A DNA stretch of 64,000 nucleotides from Paenibacillaceae bacterium (GTDB taxonomy: Bacteria > Bacillota > Clostridia > Lachnospirales > Lachnospiraceae), in the NCBI GenBank assembly GCA_015057705.1, contig SVDU01000014.1, positions 82,734 through 146,733 of the forward strand. The letters are read 5' to 3'. This document shows, piece after piece, positions 1-9,080 of the stretch (position 1 is its first letter; the number at the start of each line of letters is the position of its first letter). Under the pieces are notes generated by a model. That model had not been told where the DNA came from, searched no databases, and saw nothing but the letters and a program-made list of their open reading frames with translations. The position numbers and the translations under genes were made by a program.

Positions 1-1
1 C

Positions 2-514
2 AGGACTTACAAGGGGCACGGTACAGACCGTGCCCTGCTGGGAGGAATGCTGGGATTTGAGACTCACGATTTGAGAATTAAGAATTCTTTTCAACTGGCA
101 GAAGAACAGGGACTTATTTATTCCTTTGTTACCAATGAAAAAGAAACAGAAGTTCATCCAAATACCGTGGAGATTCATTTGACCGGCACAGATGGGGCTT
201 TTATGTCCGTAAGAGGAGTTTCTATCGGCGGCGGTAAGGTAAAAATTGTTAAAATCAATGGCGTCGATGTTGATTTTACAGGAGAGTACTCCACTCTGGT
301 AATCCGGCATTTGGACTATCCCGGGATGGTGGCCTATATCGCTACCTGCTTAAGTGAAAGAAATGTAAACATTGCATTTATGCGTTTGTACCGGGAAAAG
401 AAGGGGGCTACTGCCTATTCTGTAGTGGAATCAGATGAAGAGATTCCCCAGGAGCTGCTTGAAAAACTGCGGGAACATGAAAAAGTTGAAGATGTAATGC
501 TGATTCAGGTTTAG
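2..514 (+). CDS. sdaAB: L-serine dehydratase, iron-sulfur-dependent, beta subunit (5' end truncated by window edge)
   Basis: Open frame runs upstream of the listed ATG (RTYKGHGTDRALLGGMLGF...), matching SdaAB; C-terminal ACT-like domain; immediately followed by sdaAA. Confidence 0.9.
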   Translation, partial: RTYKGHGTDRALLGGMLGFETHDLRIKNSFQLAEEQGLIYSFVTNEKETEVHPNTVEIHLTGTDGAFMSVRGVSIGGGKVKIVKINGVDVDFTGEYSTLVIRHLDYPGMVAYIATCLSERNVNIAFMRLYREKKGATAYSVVESDEEIPQELLEKLREHEKVEDVMLIQV

Positions 515-522
515 GAGGAGCT

Positions 523-1398
523 ATGGATTTTATTTCAGGACAAGAATTACTGCAATTATGCGAAGAGAATGGCTGCCCGATTTCCGATATCATGATTCAA
601 CGTGAAATCAGTGAATATGGCGCTTCTTCAGAAGAAATAATGGGGCGAATGAAGGAAGCTTATCGAATCATGAAAGAAGCCTGTCATAAGCCGTTAGACG
701 AACCGGTTCCCTCCATTGGAGGCCTCATCGGGGGAGAGGCGAAAAAGGTAAGGGACAGAAGACGTCAGGGAAAGTCCATATGCGGAAGTATGCTTTCCAA
801 AGCAATTACTTATTCTCTGGCGGTTCTTGAAGTGAATGCTTCCATGGGTCTGATCGTGGCAGCGCCCACAGCCGGAAGCTCCGGAGTCCTTCCCGGTCTT
901 TTGCTTGCATTAGAGGAGGAGTTTTCCCTTGATGATGAGCAGATCATATCCGGTCTTTTTACAGCAAGTGCCATCGGGTACCTGATTATGAGGAATGCTT
1001 CCGTAGCAGGTGCTCAGGCGGGCTGTCAGGCTGAGGTGGGGGCAGCCTCTGCCATGGCAGCTGCAGCAGCAGCCGAAATCATGGGCGGAACGCCACAGCA
1101 ATGCATGGATGCAGCCTCCGCAGCACTTGTTAATTTACTGGGATTAGTCTGTGATCCGGTAGCAGGACTGGTGGAATGTCCATGCCAGAGCCGTAATGTA
1201 ATCGGTGCTTCCAATGCCCTGGTCTGTGCGGAAATGGCTCTGGCCGGAATCCGGCAGCTGATACCATTTGACCAGATGGTGGATACCATGATGACAGTTG
1301 GACGTTCTATTCCGTTTGAATTAAGAGAAACGGCACTGGGAGGGTGTGCAGCAACAGAAGCTGCCTGCGCCAAAACCTGCCAGATCTTTAAAAATTAA
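523..1398 (+). CDS. sdaAA: L-serine dehydratase, iron-sulfur-dependent, alpha subunit
   Basis: ORF with APTAGSSGVLPG and CDPVAGLVECPCQSRN motifs typical of SdaAA; 8 nt after sdaAB. Confidence 0.93.
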   Translation: MDFISGQELLQLCEENGCPISDIMIQREISEYGASSEEIMGRMKEAYRIMKEACHKPLDEPVPSIGGLIGGEAKKVRDRRRQGKSICGSMLSKAITYSLAVLEVNASMGLIVAAPTAGSSGVLPGLLLALEEEFSLDDEQIISGLFTASAIGYLIMRNASVAGAQAGCQAEVGAASAMAAAAAAEIMGGTPQQCMDAASAALVNLLGLVCDPVAGLVECPCQSRNVIGASNALVCAEMALAGIRQLIPFDQMVDTMMTVGRSIPFELRETALGGCAATEAACAKTCQIFKN

Positions 1399-1413
1399 TA
1401 AAATTATATGGTA

Positions 1414-1450
1414 GAGAAGGATCGGTCGTTGGGATTGATCCTTTTCTTAT
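1414..1450 (+). terminator. Rho-independent terminator after sdaAA
   Basis: AAGGATC...GATCCTT stem followed by TTCTT, just after the stop codon. Confidence 0.6.
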
Positions 1451-1473
1451 TTCCAATTTTTATCTGACAAAAT

Positions 1474-1499
1474 AAAATAGTTGCGAGTGCAACTATTTT
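1474..1499. promoter_or_regulatory. Inverted repeat AAAATAGTTGC-GAGT-GCAACTATTTT, candidate MarR operator
   Basis: Perfect 11-bp arms with 4-nt spacer about 70 bp upstream of the MarR gene. Confidence 0.65.
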
Positions 1500-1565
1500 G
1501 TGATATGCTGTTTTTGAATTATTGCTTTTGTATGTACGTGTTTAAACACCAGGAGGTGAATAAAA

Positions 1566-2015
1566 TTGGATAAACACAGGGAAATCGGGAAATATATTTC
1601 CATCCTCCAAAGGCTGAATAATATGTTTTACGCAAACCGATTATCTTCTTTTCAGATAGGCTGTGGACAACAGTTTTTTTTATTGCAGATTTTTAATCAT
1701 CCGGGAATGAATCTTCATGAACTGGCGTTAAACGGAAATTATGATAAGGCGACAGCGACCAGGGCAGTAAAAAAGCTGGAAGAAGAGGGATATGTGCGGA
1801 CGGAGACCGAAGAAGTGGATAAACGGATACGGAGAATCTATTTAACTGACCGGGCAAAACCGGTTGTAGAAAAGACCCAGGAGTGTGTAGATGAATGGGC
1901 GGAAATAATTTTAGAAGGACTTACTGGCGATGAGCGTAAAGAAGCAGAGCAGCTGCTCATCCGAATGGCGGATAATGCACATCGCTTTAACAGCAGGCAA
2001 AAAGGAAAGGAATGA
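1566..2015 (+). CDS. MarR family transcriptional regulator (TTG start)
   Basis: 149-aa winged-helix protein (ATATRAVKKLEEEGYVRTETEEVDKRIRRIYLT); RBS caccaggaggtg upstream. Confidence 0.9.
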   Translation: MDKHREIGKYISILQRLNNMFYANRLSSFQIGCGQQFFLLQIFNHPGMNLHELALNGNYDKATATRAVKKLEEEGYVRTETEEVDKRIRRIYLTDRAKPVVEKTQECVDEWAEIILEGLTGDERKEAEQLLIRMADNAHRFNSRQKGKE

Positions 2016-3409
2016 CATACTTTATGGAACACAACAAGATAAATCAGGGGGGAAATCCCCTGGGCTATAAACCAATTGGACATCTGCTGATGCAGTTTGC
2101 TCTCCCTGCGATTATCGCCATGCTGGTAAACTCAATTTATAATATTGTAGATCAGATTTTTATCGGACAGGGTATCGGTTATCTGGGCAATGCAGCTACT
2201 ACCATTGCATTTCCCATTGTTACTATTATTTTAGCAGTTTCTACCCTCCTGGGAGCAGGCGGAAGCGCATATGCTGCCATTAAGCTTGGGGAAAAGAAGG
2301 AAGAGGAAGCGCAGAAAACCCTGGGAACTGTTACAGTACTTACGCTTATATTCAGTGCAGTGGTTGTGGCTGCAGGCTTTTTATTTTTAGATCCCATGTT
2401 AAAGATTTTTGGTGCTACGGCTAATACCATGGTGTATGCAAGAGAGTATACTTCTGTAATTCTGATTGGTACTCCGTTTAATATGCTGGCGGTGGTTCTT
2501 AGCAATATGGCTAGAACTGACGGCAGCCCGTCGCTGTCTATGTACGCTATGCTGGTGGGTGCATTTTTAAATACCATACTGGACCCGATTTATATTTTTG
2601 TTTTTAAATGGGGGGTTACGGGAGCTGCGATTGCAACTATCACTTCCCAGATTATCTCAGCAGTGGTTCTAATCGTATATTTTATGAAAAAAGGTAAAAA
2701 TATGCGTTTTAATAAACAAACCATGATTGTTGATATGGAAATATGCCGCCTTGCACTTCCGCTTGGAATATCAAGTTTTATTACACAGGTTGCTTCTACT
2801 ATCTTACAGGTTGTCATGAATAATTCTCTGGTGTATTATGGTAATCAGAACGCTGTAGGCGGCGATGTTGCACTGAGTGCTATGGGAATTGTCAACAAGA
2901 TCGGTATGATTTTAGTTTCTATCTGCCTTGGAATTGGAATTGGATCACAGCCTATTTTTGGATTTAATAAAGGTGCTGGTCAGCCAAAGAGGGTGAAAAA
3001 AACATTTCTGGTCGCTGCATTATCTGCAACCAGTGTGGCATTGTTTGGCTGGCTGATCTGCCAGATTTTCCCAGGGGCCATTTTAGGACTGTTCGGAACT
3101 CAGGATCCTCAGTTTAATATATTTGCTGAGCGATGCTTAAGGATTTACATGCTTGGCATATTTACAGCAGGTTTTCAGGTTGTCAGTACCAGCTATTTCC
3201 AGTCAACGGGACAGCCATTTAAAGCATCTGTTTTGTCTATGCTTCGTCAGCTTTTATTATTAATACCGCTGATTCTGATTCTGCCACTTCGCTTTGGACT
3301 GGACGGAATTTTATATGCAGGGCCTACGGCAGATATTATATCAGCAATAGTGGTCAGTCAGTTTATCATTCATGAATTAAGGAAATTAGACAAAGCCTGT
3401 AAGGCCTGA
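2012..3409 (+). CDS. MATE family efflux transporter
   Basis: 465-aa polytopic membrane protein (IYNIVDQIFIGQGIGYLGNAA; GGSAYAAIKLGE); overlaps MarR stop. Confidence 0.93.
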   Translation: MTYFMEHNKINQGGNPLGYKPIGHLLMQFALPAIIAMLVNSIYNIVDQIFIGQGIGYLGNAATTIAFPIVTIILAVSTLLGAGGSAYAAIKLGEKKEEEAQKTLGTVTVLTLIFSAVVVAAGFLFLDPMLKIFGATANTMVYAREYTSVILIGTPFNMLAVVLSNMARTDGSPSLSMYAMLVGAFLNTILDPIYIFVFKWGVTGAAIATITSQIISAVVLIVYFMKKGKNMRFNKQTMIVDMEICRLALPLGISSFITQVASTILQVVMNNSLVYYGNQNAVGGDVALSAMGIVNKIGMILVSICLGIGIGSQPIFGFNKGAGQPKRVKKTFLVAALSATSVALFGWLICQIFPGAILGLFGTQDPQFNIFAERCLRIYMLGIFTAGFQVVSTSYFQSTGQPFKASVLSMLRQLLLLIPLILILPLRFGLDGILYAGPTADIISAIVVSQFIIHELRKLDKACKA

Positions 3410-3430
3410 TAAGCTTTTAGCGGAAGGAGA

Positions 3431-4327
3431 ATGGCAGCCGTGAGTCTGAAGATACAAATGACAAAATTTTTAGCAGGGTCTGGAAATGCAGAAAAAAAGT
3501 TAGAAGCCAAGCTTTTGTCCCCTCCTCGGGGCGGCAATGTCATTGACCGGGATCATTTTAATAAAAAGATCCGGGTGAAGGAGTGGAGCGTAGACGGATT
3601 CGGGGGAGTCACCATTAACGGCAGCTATACCAGCCAAAAGCATATTTTAATGCTGCCGGGCGGTGCATATTCCCTGGAACCCTCCCGCCGTTATCTGGAA
3701 CTTTCAGAATATTTTGCTCTTTCTCATCAGATGAAGGTTACAATTCCGTTTTGCCCATTGTCACCGGAATATACATCTATAGAAGTACATCAATATCTGC
3801 TTCATGTTTACAGTCGCCTTGTTAAGGAATATAAGGAAGATCAATTCTTTTTCTGGGGAGATTTTTCAGGAGGCGGTCTGGCTCTTTCTTTTTTACAGGA
3901 GCTCAGGGATATTAATAATTTACCGCTGCCAGCTAAAACTGCAGTAATATCGCCATGGTTAGATATCGCTCTGGAGAACCCACTGATTAAGATAGCTAAA
4001 AAGGCAGATGTTCTCCTTCCGGTAGAAACGCTAAAGCAAACGGGAATCCGTTACCGGGGCTCCCTGGCTTCCGATCATCCCTTTGTTTCTCCTATCTATG
4101 GAGACTGGGACAATCTGGGTAAAATTCTGATATTTTCTGGAACGGAAGATATTATGACTCCGGATTGTGATTTGCTTGCAGAAAAGGCGGGTAGTTTTAA
4201 GGGAACAGAACTGATTTATAAAAAAGGAGCTGGCATGTTCCATAATTGGATTTTAATACCCTGCAGAGAGACAGATGCTACATTAGATTTAATTGCTTCT
4301 TATTTTCTTGATGAGGGAGAAATTTAA
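3431..4327 (+). CDS. Alpha/beta hydrolase fold protein (esterase/lipase-like)
   Basis: LPGGAYSLEPS oxyanion-loop-like motif, WGDFSGGGLALSF elbow, GTEDIMTPDCD and GMFHNW motifs. Confidence 0.8.
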   Translation: MAAVSLKIQMTKFLAGSGNAEKKLEAKLLSPPRGGNVIDRDHFNKKIRVKEWSVDGFGGVTINGSYTSQKHILMLPGGAYSLEPSRRYLELSEYFALSHQMKVTIPFCPLSPEYTSIEVHQYLLHVYSRLVKEYKEDQFFFWGDFSGGGLALSFLQELRDINNLPLPAKTAVISPWLDIALENPLIKIAKKADVLLPVETLKQTGIRYRGSLASDHPFVSPIYGDWDNLGKILIFSGTEDIMTPDCDLLAEKAGSFKGTELIYKKGAGMFHNWILIPCRETDATLDLIASYFLDEGEI

Positions 4328-4364
4328 AAATGAGGTTCGACCCATGGTGGCCGAACCTCATTTT
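4326..4364. terminator. Bidirectional terminator between the hydrolase gene and mecA
   Basis: AAAATGAGGTTCG...CGAACCTCATTTT hairpin between convergent genes. Confidence 0.85.
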
Positions 4365-4399
4365 GGCTTGTGATGAAGTACTATGAACAAAGGAACGGA

Positions 4400-5119
4400 T
4401 TAAAGTTGTGCAAGTGACTGAAGGGCATTCCCCTCAATCAGGACCTCGTAATGTTCCTTGTAGTACGCTTCGGAGGCGTAATCCTGATGAATCTTGGATC
4501 CGTACTCTGCAAGAAGATTGCATACCCGGCTGAAGTCCAGTGACTTCTCAGGGGTGTTACGTATTACCAGATAATACTGTCTGGTATTTGGTTTTTTATA
4601 TAAAGTATTCCTGCCATCATAAACCTGTCCGATGATCTTTGCAGCATCAGAAATTTGATCCAGACTCTGAAAACAGTAGATTCTTACTGAGGAAGCGGTT
4701 GATTGCTCTTTTGGTTTTTCTTCTTCCGGCTCTTCTTTTTTGTCTATTCCCAACAGATTTAACAGACCATCAGCACCTTCTAAAAGCTCACTGGCCAGAT
4801 CTGGAGGCATGGAATCTAAATCCTCGTCTGTTGTTGGTGAAAATTTTGCAAACCTTGTATCTAATTCTTCCGGGTCATCAATTTTAGTGATTACTAACAT
4901 CACGCTTTCGTTGGATAACGGAATTGCTTCTACCATGAGAGGAATGTCTTCTGCTTCAAATCCCACTTCGTTAGAGGCTTTTTGAATCATCTCGCGGAAC
5001 AGGTTGCGGGCTTTTTCACTGCCGTAGGCAAGTTCGCCTAAATTAAGGTTTCGGACGCTTAAATCAAAGCTGGTAAGCGTACAACGGATCTGATTTTCAT
5101 TGATACGTTCTATCTTCAT
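4400..5119 (-). CDS. mecA: Adaptor protein MecA
   Basis: MKIERINENQIRCTLTSFDLSVRNLNLGELAYGSEKARNLF N-terminus and acidic middle typical of MecA. Confidence 0.9.
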   Translation of the reverse strand: MKIERINENQIRCTLTSFDLSVRNLNLGELAYGSEKARNLFREMIQKASNEVGFEAEDIPLMVEAIPLSNESVMLVITKIDDPEELDTRFAKFSPTTDEDLDSMPPDLASELLEGADGLLNLLGIDKKEEPEEEKPKEQSTASSVRIYCFQSLDQISDAAKIIGQVYDGRNTLYKKPNTRQYYLVIRNTPEKSLDFSRVCNLLAEYGSKIHQDYASEAYYKEHYEVLIEGNALQSLAQL

Positions 5120-5357
5120 AGGATCACTTCCTGTTCTTTTTAAAATGGTGAATATTTTTTACATACTTCCTCAACATAACTATACTATATATTATAGCAA
5201 AAAGGCAATTACTATGTGAAAAAATTTATATAAATTTAAGGTTTATATGCAAAAATACGGGTATCCTATCTAATTACTGGGATTTCTCCTTTAAATTTAT
5301 AGCGTGATACTAATATGATACTATTTCCATAGGATCCAGTTATTTTCGGTCAACAAA

Positions 5358-5386
5358 TAAAGGGAACCGCCAGTGGGCTCCCTTTT
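5358..5386. terminator. Rho-independent terminator of the VOC gene
   Basis: AAAGGGAACC...GGCTCCCTTTT hairpin downstream of the minus-strand ORF. Confidence 0.6.
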
Positions 5387-5432
5387 ACATTTTTAAAAAG
5401 AAAAAGCTGGTAAATATAAGAATTTAAACAAT

Positions 5433-6230
5433 CTAACCTTCGGTAAAGAGGATAAACGGTGTAGGTGCGTTTGACTGTACTCGATTTTCACTTTGATGAT
5501 TACGGGTGAGTATAATATGATCAATCCCATCTTTTTGATCTTCAACCAGATGGATAGAAGTTTCCTTAATCGGGAACAAACAGCTCCTTCCATTTTTCTC
5601 CAGCGTTATGGAAGGTTCAATTCCAAGAAGCAGGGTATATTCCTTGTATGTTTTGTTCCATTCACTGGTTGAGATCCTGATTTCATGGATTGCGGCTGCT
5701 CCGTTGGCATGAGAGGTATCCTGCACTTCAATGATTGGAGATGGCTGATACTCGCTCATCAAAAAGGGAAGACGAATACTGTCTGGAGAACAGAGCGTCC
5801 ATTTTAGTTTAATTCCATGGTGATCAATCCTGGATTTTGGACGTGGTTTCGATAGTTTTAGGCCATTTTTAAGAAGCTTATCTATATTTTCCTGATACAG
5901 TACACCGGGTACAGAATCCAAAGCAAAATCTCTTAATCCCTCCTGCCCCGGCAGGTAACGTGCAAGACGGCTGGAATAAGGCGGATTCCATATTCCTATT
6001 GTCTTAACTAAAAATTTAAGAAGTGTGTTAACAATTCTTCCGTGATCTGTGGAGAAAAGCTCCAGAAAACAGCCGTCTTTTAAATAGATCAAAGCATTGT
6101 GAGTCTTACCAGGGACACCTCCCGGTACTACTTGAAACCCCATTTCTTCATATTGTCGTATGGCTGTTTCAAGATGATTGACTTGAATTAACACATGCCC
6201 GATTTTGAATGGCATATTTTTATTTTTCAC
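5433..6230 (-). CDS. VOC family / glyoxalase-like domain protein
   Basis: IGHVLIQVNHLETAIRQYEEMGFQVVPGG...GCFLELFS; GTG start chosen because AGGAGG lies immediately upstream on the minus strand (ORF track starts at 6251). Confidence 0.75.
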   Translation of the reverse strand: MKNKNMPFKIGHVLIQVNHLETAIRQYEEMGFQVVPGGVPGKTHNALIYLKDGCFLELFSTDHGRIVNTLLKFLVKTIGIWNPPYSSRLARYLPGQEGLRDFALDSVPGVLYQENIDKLLKNGLKLSKPRPKSRIDHHGIKLKWTLCSPDSIRLPFLMSEYQPSPIIEVQDTSHANGAAAIHEIRISTSEWNKTYKEYTLLLGIEPSITLEKNGRSCLFPIKETSIHLVEDQKDGIDHIILTRNHQSENRVQSNAPTPFILFTEG

Positions 6231-6257
6231 TAAAAAGACCTCCTGATTCATAATGAA

Positions 6258-6277
6258 TAGTTAGTAATTACTAACTA
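6258..6277. promoter_or_regulatory. Perfect 20-bp palindrome TAGTTAGTAATTACTAACTA, candidate repressor operator for the VOC gene
   Basis: Exact self-complementarity; located just upstream of the VOC start codon. Confidence 0.65.
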
Positions 6278-6529
6278 AAGCAAAAAGAAAAGACCGCCAA
6301 TGAAAGGCGGCATTTTAAAAAGTTTTCATGTCGCTATATAATTTAAGTATAAATTATCATTCCTAACGTTGGTTGTCAATTGAAACAAGTTATAATTTCG
6401 GTATTGTAATAGTCAAATTATCTCATCTATTTTTTTGTGAACTTAAAATTACAGCAGTCTCCGCCTTCATCCAATGTTTTACTACGTGTAAAACGTATTG
6501 TATTATCAATACCCTGATACATAATATAG

Positions 6530-6760
6530 TCACTGCGGCAAAAAATACGGCAAAGTTCCGGACAATGATAAAAACAGCAGGTGTCGTACCAGAGACATTG
6601 ATGAATGTAAAAAATAAAATCCTTCGAATTGTCTTTTCTTATCTACATTGATATGATTTTCCATATTATGATTCATCAAGTGAGTTAAGGAAACATAAAG
6701 CTGGTGTCCCCGCTGCATTCCGAATTGGTCAATTAAAAACTGTTTTTGCAGTTTTGACAT
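6530..6760 (-). CDS. Small hypothetical protein (about 76 aa)
   Basis: ATG preceded by GAAAGGAGAAATATT (good RBS); no recognised family. Confidence 0.4.
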   Translation of the reverse strand: MSKLQKQFLIDQFGMQRGHQLYVSLTHLMNHNMENHINVDKKRQFEGFYFLHSSMSLVRHLLFLSLSGTLPYFLPQ

Positions 6761-6862
6761 AATATTTCTCCTTTCAGTTTTCTGGTATACCAATTGTAAC
6801 GCTTTTTATAAAAAAACTCATGCTCATAGAGTTGTTTCGCCGATATTATAATTTTACGCCTG

Positions 6863-8422
6863 GTGAACTACAACACAAAAATGTTAAAAAACTATAAAAT
6901 GGTTGAAAAACAAAGAATATTATATTACAATAATCCCCAAGAGATGATATTGAACAGGCACAAGGAGGTGATTTTAGTAAGCACCGTTCTGTTCGGCAAA
7001 TATCAACTATGCGGTATCTTGGGAACCGGTCGGGAAGGAACAGTTTTTCTGGCGGTTCATCTTGGGCTTGAAGAATACAGGGCAGTGAAACGTGTATCCA
7101 AAAGCTTTCTCAATTATGAACAATTCAGGCGTGAAGCATTGATTTTAAAAGAGTTGCGCCATCCTGGTATTCCCATTTTATACGACGTAGAAGAAGATGA
7201 AAGTTACAGTTATTTAATTGAAGAGTATTTGGAAGGAGATTCCTTATATGATCTTGTAAAAAAACAGGGTCATCTGTCGCGGGAGCTGACCATTTTCTAT
7301 GGAATTCAGCTTGCCAGCATCATTAATTACCTGCATCTCGCAGGAACAACCCCTATATTACATTTAGATTTACAGCCGAAAAACCTGTTATTATGCCATG
7401 ATACCATAAAACTCATTGACTTTGGACTGGCTGCATCGTTAAAAGAAGCAAATAAACCGGGAGAACGTTATGGTACGGTGGGCTGCGCTGCACCGGAACA
7501 ATATGAGGCAGAAGCAGTGCTTGATGAAAGAACAGATATTTATGCCATTGGCACGATCCTCTGTTATCTGTACACTGGGGAATTTCCCAAGCTGCCTTTT
7601 ATACCAGCATCGTCCATGGACCCGGGGCTGGCATCAGTTATCGGGCAATGTATCTGTAAAGAGAAGGAGAACAGGTATTCAACGGCACAGGAGCTTTTGG
7701 ATCAGCTCCGTCAGTTAAAAGAAACGGAAACGGATGCAAAAAAACGTCTGCAATCATCATCTCTTACAATTGCTCTTTCAGGGAGCAAATCTGGGGCAGG
7801 AACAACCCACATTGGAATCGGCCTGTCTGTCTACCTTAAAAATCAAGGAATTCCCAACTTATTGGAAGAAAAACAGGACTCTTTTATGGGTGCCAGTCTT
7901 TTTAAATTCACGAAAGCAAAGCGTGACAGCTATGGTTTGCTGCATTACAGAAACTTAATTATAAAGCCATATTATGGTGCAGGAGTGAAATTAAAGGATC
8001 CACACTTTCGTGTGCACCTGATGGATTGGGGAGAGAATTTAAGCCAGGCGCTTCATATGGTACCTGATGCTGTAATACTGGTGTGTGATGCCAGTATATG
8101 GAACCGGGTTCATGCCTTTGAAGCTGTGGAAGAAGTAATAAGATCCGGCATCCCCTATGCCGTCATATACAATCACTGGGCGTTTGATAAAAAAATCTGT
8201 ATCCCAAAAGGCGCACAGGCATCAGTCTTTTTTCGAGCCCCATTTTTCTCCGATCCATTTATAGTCAGTCATGAACTGGAGACTTTTTATCAGGCTGTAA
8301 CCAGTGAAATCCTGGCGAAAACCCGGGGAGGAGGAAGATGGGATTTACCAGTTATGCGCTGGGGGAAAAAGGTGTTGAATAAATTAAGGATAAAGGAGCG
8401 CTGTCTGTCTGGAAAGGGTTAA
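6863..8422 (+). CDS. Hanks-type Ser/Thr protein kinase fused to a degenerate P-loop (ParA/CpaE-like) C-terminal domain
   Basis: GTGREGTVFLA glycine loop, RAVKR lysine, HLDLQPKN catalytic loop, IDFGLA, AAPEQY; C-terminus LSGSKSGAGTTHIGIGLSVYL. True start is probably internal (around 6944-6980) but unresolved. Confidence 0.85.
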   Translation: MNYNTKMLKNYKMVEKQRILYYNNPQEMILNRHKEVILVSTVLFGKYQLCGILGTGREGTVFLAVHLGLEEYRAVKRVSKSFLNYEQFRREALILKELRHPGIPILYDVEEDESYSYLIEEYLEGDSLYDLVKKQGHLSRELTIFYGIQLASIINYLHLAGTTPILHLDLQPKNLLLCHDTIKLIDFGLAASLKEANKPGERYGTVGCAAPEQYEAEAVLDERTDIYAIGTILCYLYTGEFPKLPFIPASSMDPGLASVIGQCICKEKENRYSTAQELLDQLRQLKETETDAKKRLQSSSLTIALSGSKSGAGTTHIGIGLSVYLKNQGIPNLLEEKQDSFMGASLFKFTKAKRDSYGLLHYRNLIIKPYYGAGVKLKDPHFRVHLMDWGENLSQALHMVPDAVILVCDASIWNRVHAFEAVEEVIRSGIPYAVIYNHWAFDKKICIPKGAQASVFFRAPFFSDPFIVSHELETFYQAVTSEILAKTRGGGRWDLPVMRWGKKVLNKLRIKERCLSGKG

Positions 8423-8428
8423 ACTTCT

Positions 8429-9046
8429 ATGAAGAGATTTGCAAAAAGAGGCTGGAAACTGGGTAATCCGTTTGGTAAAGTCCAGACCCCTGAATTAATA
8501 GGTATTATTGGTACCGGAAGAGGGAATGGAGTGACTCATTTTTCAGTGATGACAGCCGGATATTTATCTGGTGTGATGAGAATGCGGTGTGCAGTTTTGG
8601 AGTGGAATCATCATGAGTCCTTTTCGTGTATGGGAGCTTCCTGTTCCAGTGGAAAAAAAGGTGAAAACCCGTTTCGGGTTCTGGAGACAGATTATTTTGG
8701 AAAAGCGGGGATTGATACACTGTTGTTGTGTAAAAAGTCCGGCTATCATGCTGTAATTGTGGATTATGGGACTGCAAAGGAAGGCAATCTGGAAGAGTTT
8801 TTTCGATGCAGCAGGCAATTTGTAATAGGAAGTCTTAGTGAGTGGCAGATTGGTGAGTTTCTGGAATTTGAAAAGAGAGGGATAAAAACGGAAAAAAGCT
8901 GGCACAGCCTTGTATCATTTGGCAGTGAAGATGCAAGAACAAGTCTGGAAAAAAGATTAAAGGTTCCGGTGAGAAGAATTCCCTTTTCCATAGATCCATT
9001 TTCTGTCACTGCTGAGACTATTAGTTTTTACGAACAATTATTTTAA
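8429..9046 (+). CDS. Degenerate P-loop (ParA/CpaE-like) protein
   Basis: ELIGIIGTGRGNGVTHFSVMTAGYLSG resembles a deviant Walker A region without the lysine; 6 nt after the kinase gene. Confidence 0.6.
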   Translation: MKRFAKRGWKLGNPFGKVQTPELIGIIGTGRGNGVTHFSVMTAGYLSGVMRMRCAVLEWNHHESFSCMGASCSSGKKGENPFRVLETDYFGKAGIDTLLLCKKSGYHAVIVDYGTAKEGNLEEFFRCSRQFVIGSLSEWQIGEFLEFEKRGIKTEKSWHSLVSFGSEDARTSLEKRLKVPVRRIPFSIDPFSVTAETISFYEQLF

Positions 9047-9080
9047 AATACAAAAGATAAAACGGCGGGGAGATAGCAAT

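Noticed and set aside
408-593. Antisense ORFs overlapping clear genes (e.g. 408-593, 910-1101, 1026-1373, 2179-2577, 22695-23111, 56906-57199)
   Set aside because: They lie opposite well-supported genes, lack convincing RBS or recognisable domains, and are expected by chance from codon bias.
5120-5350. AT-rich gap between mecA and the VOC gene examined for ncRNA or an IS remnant
   Set aside because: No convincing stem-loop, terminal inverted repeat or transposase fragment seen.
6373-6651. 92-aa plus-strand ORF in the gap before the kinase
   Set aside because: Non-canonical start, no RBS, overlaps the better-supported minus-strand small ORF; composition not protein-like.
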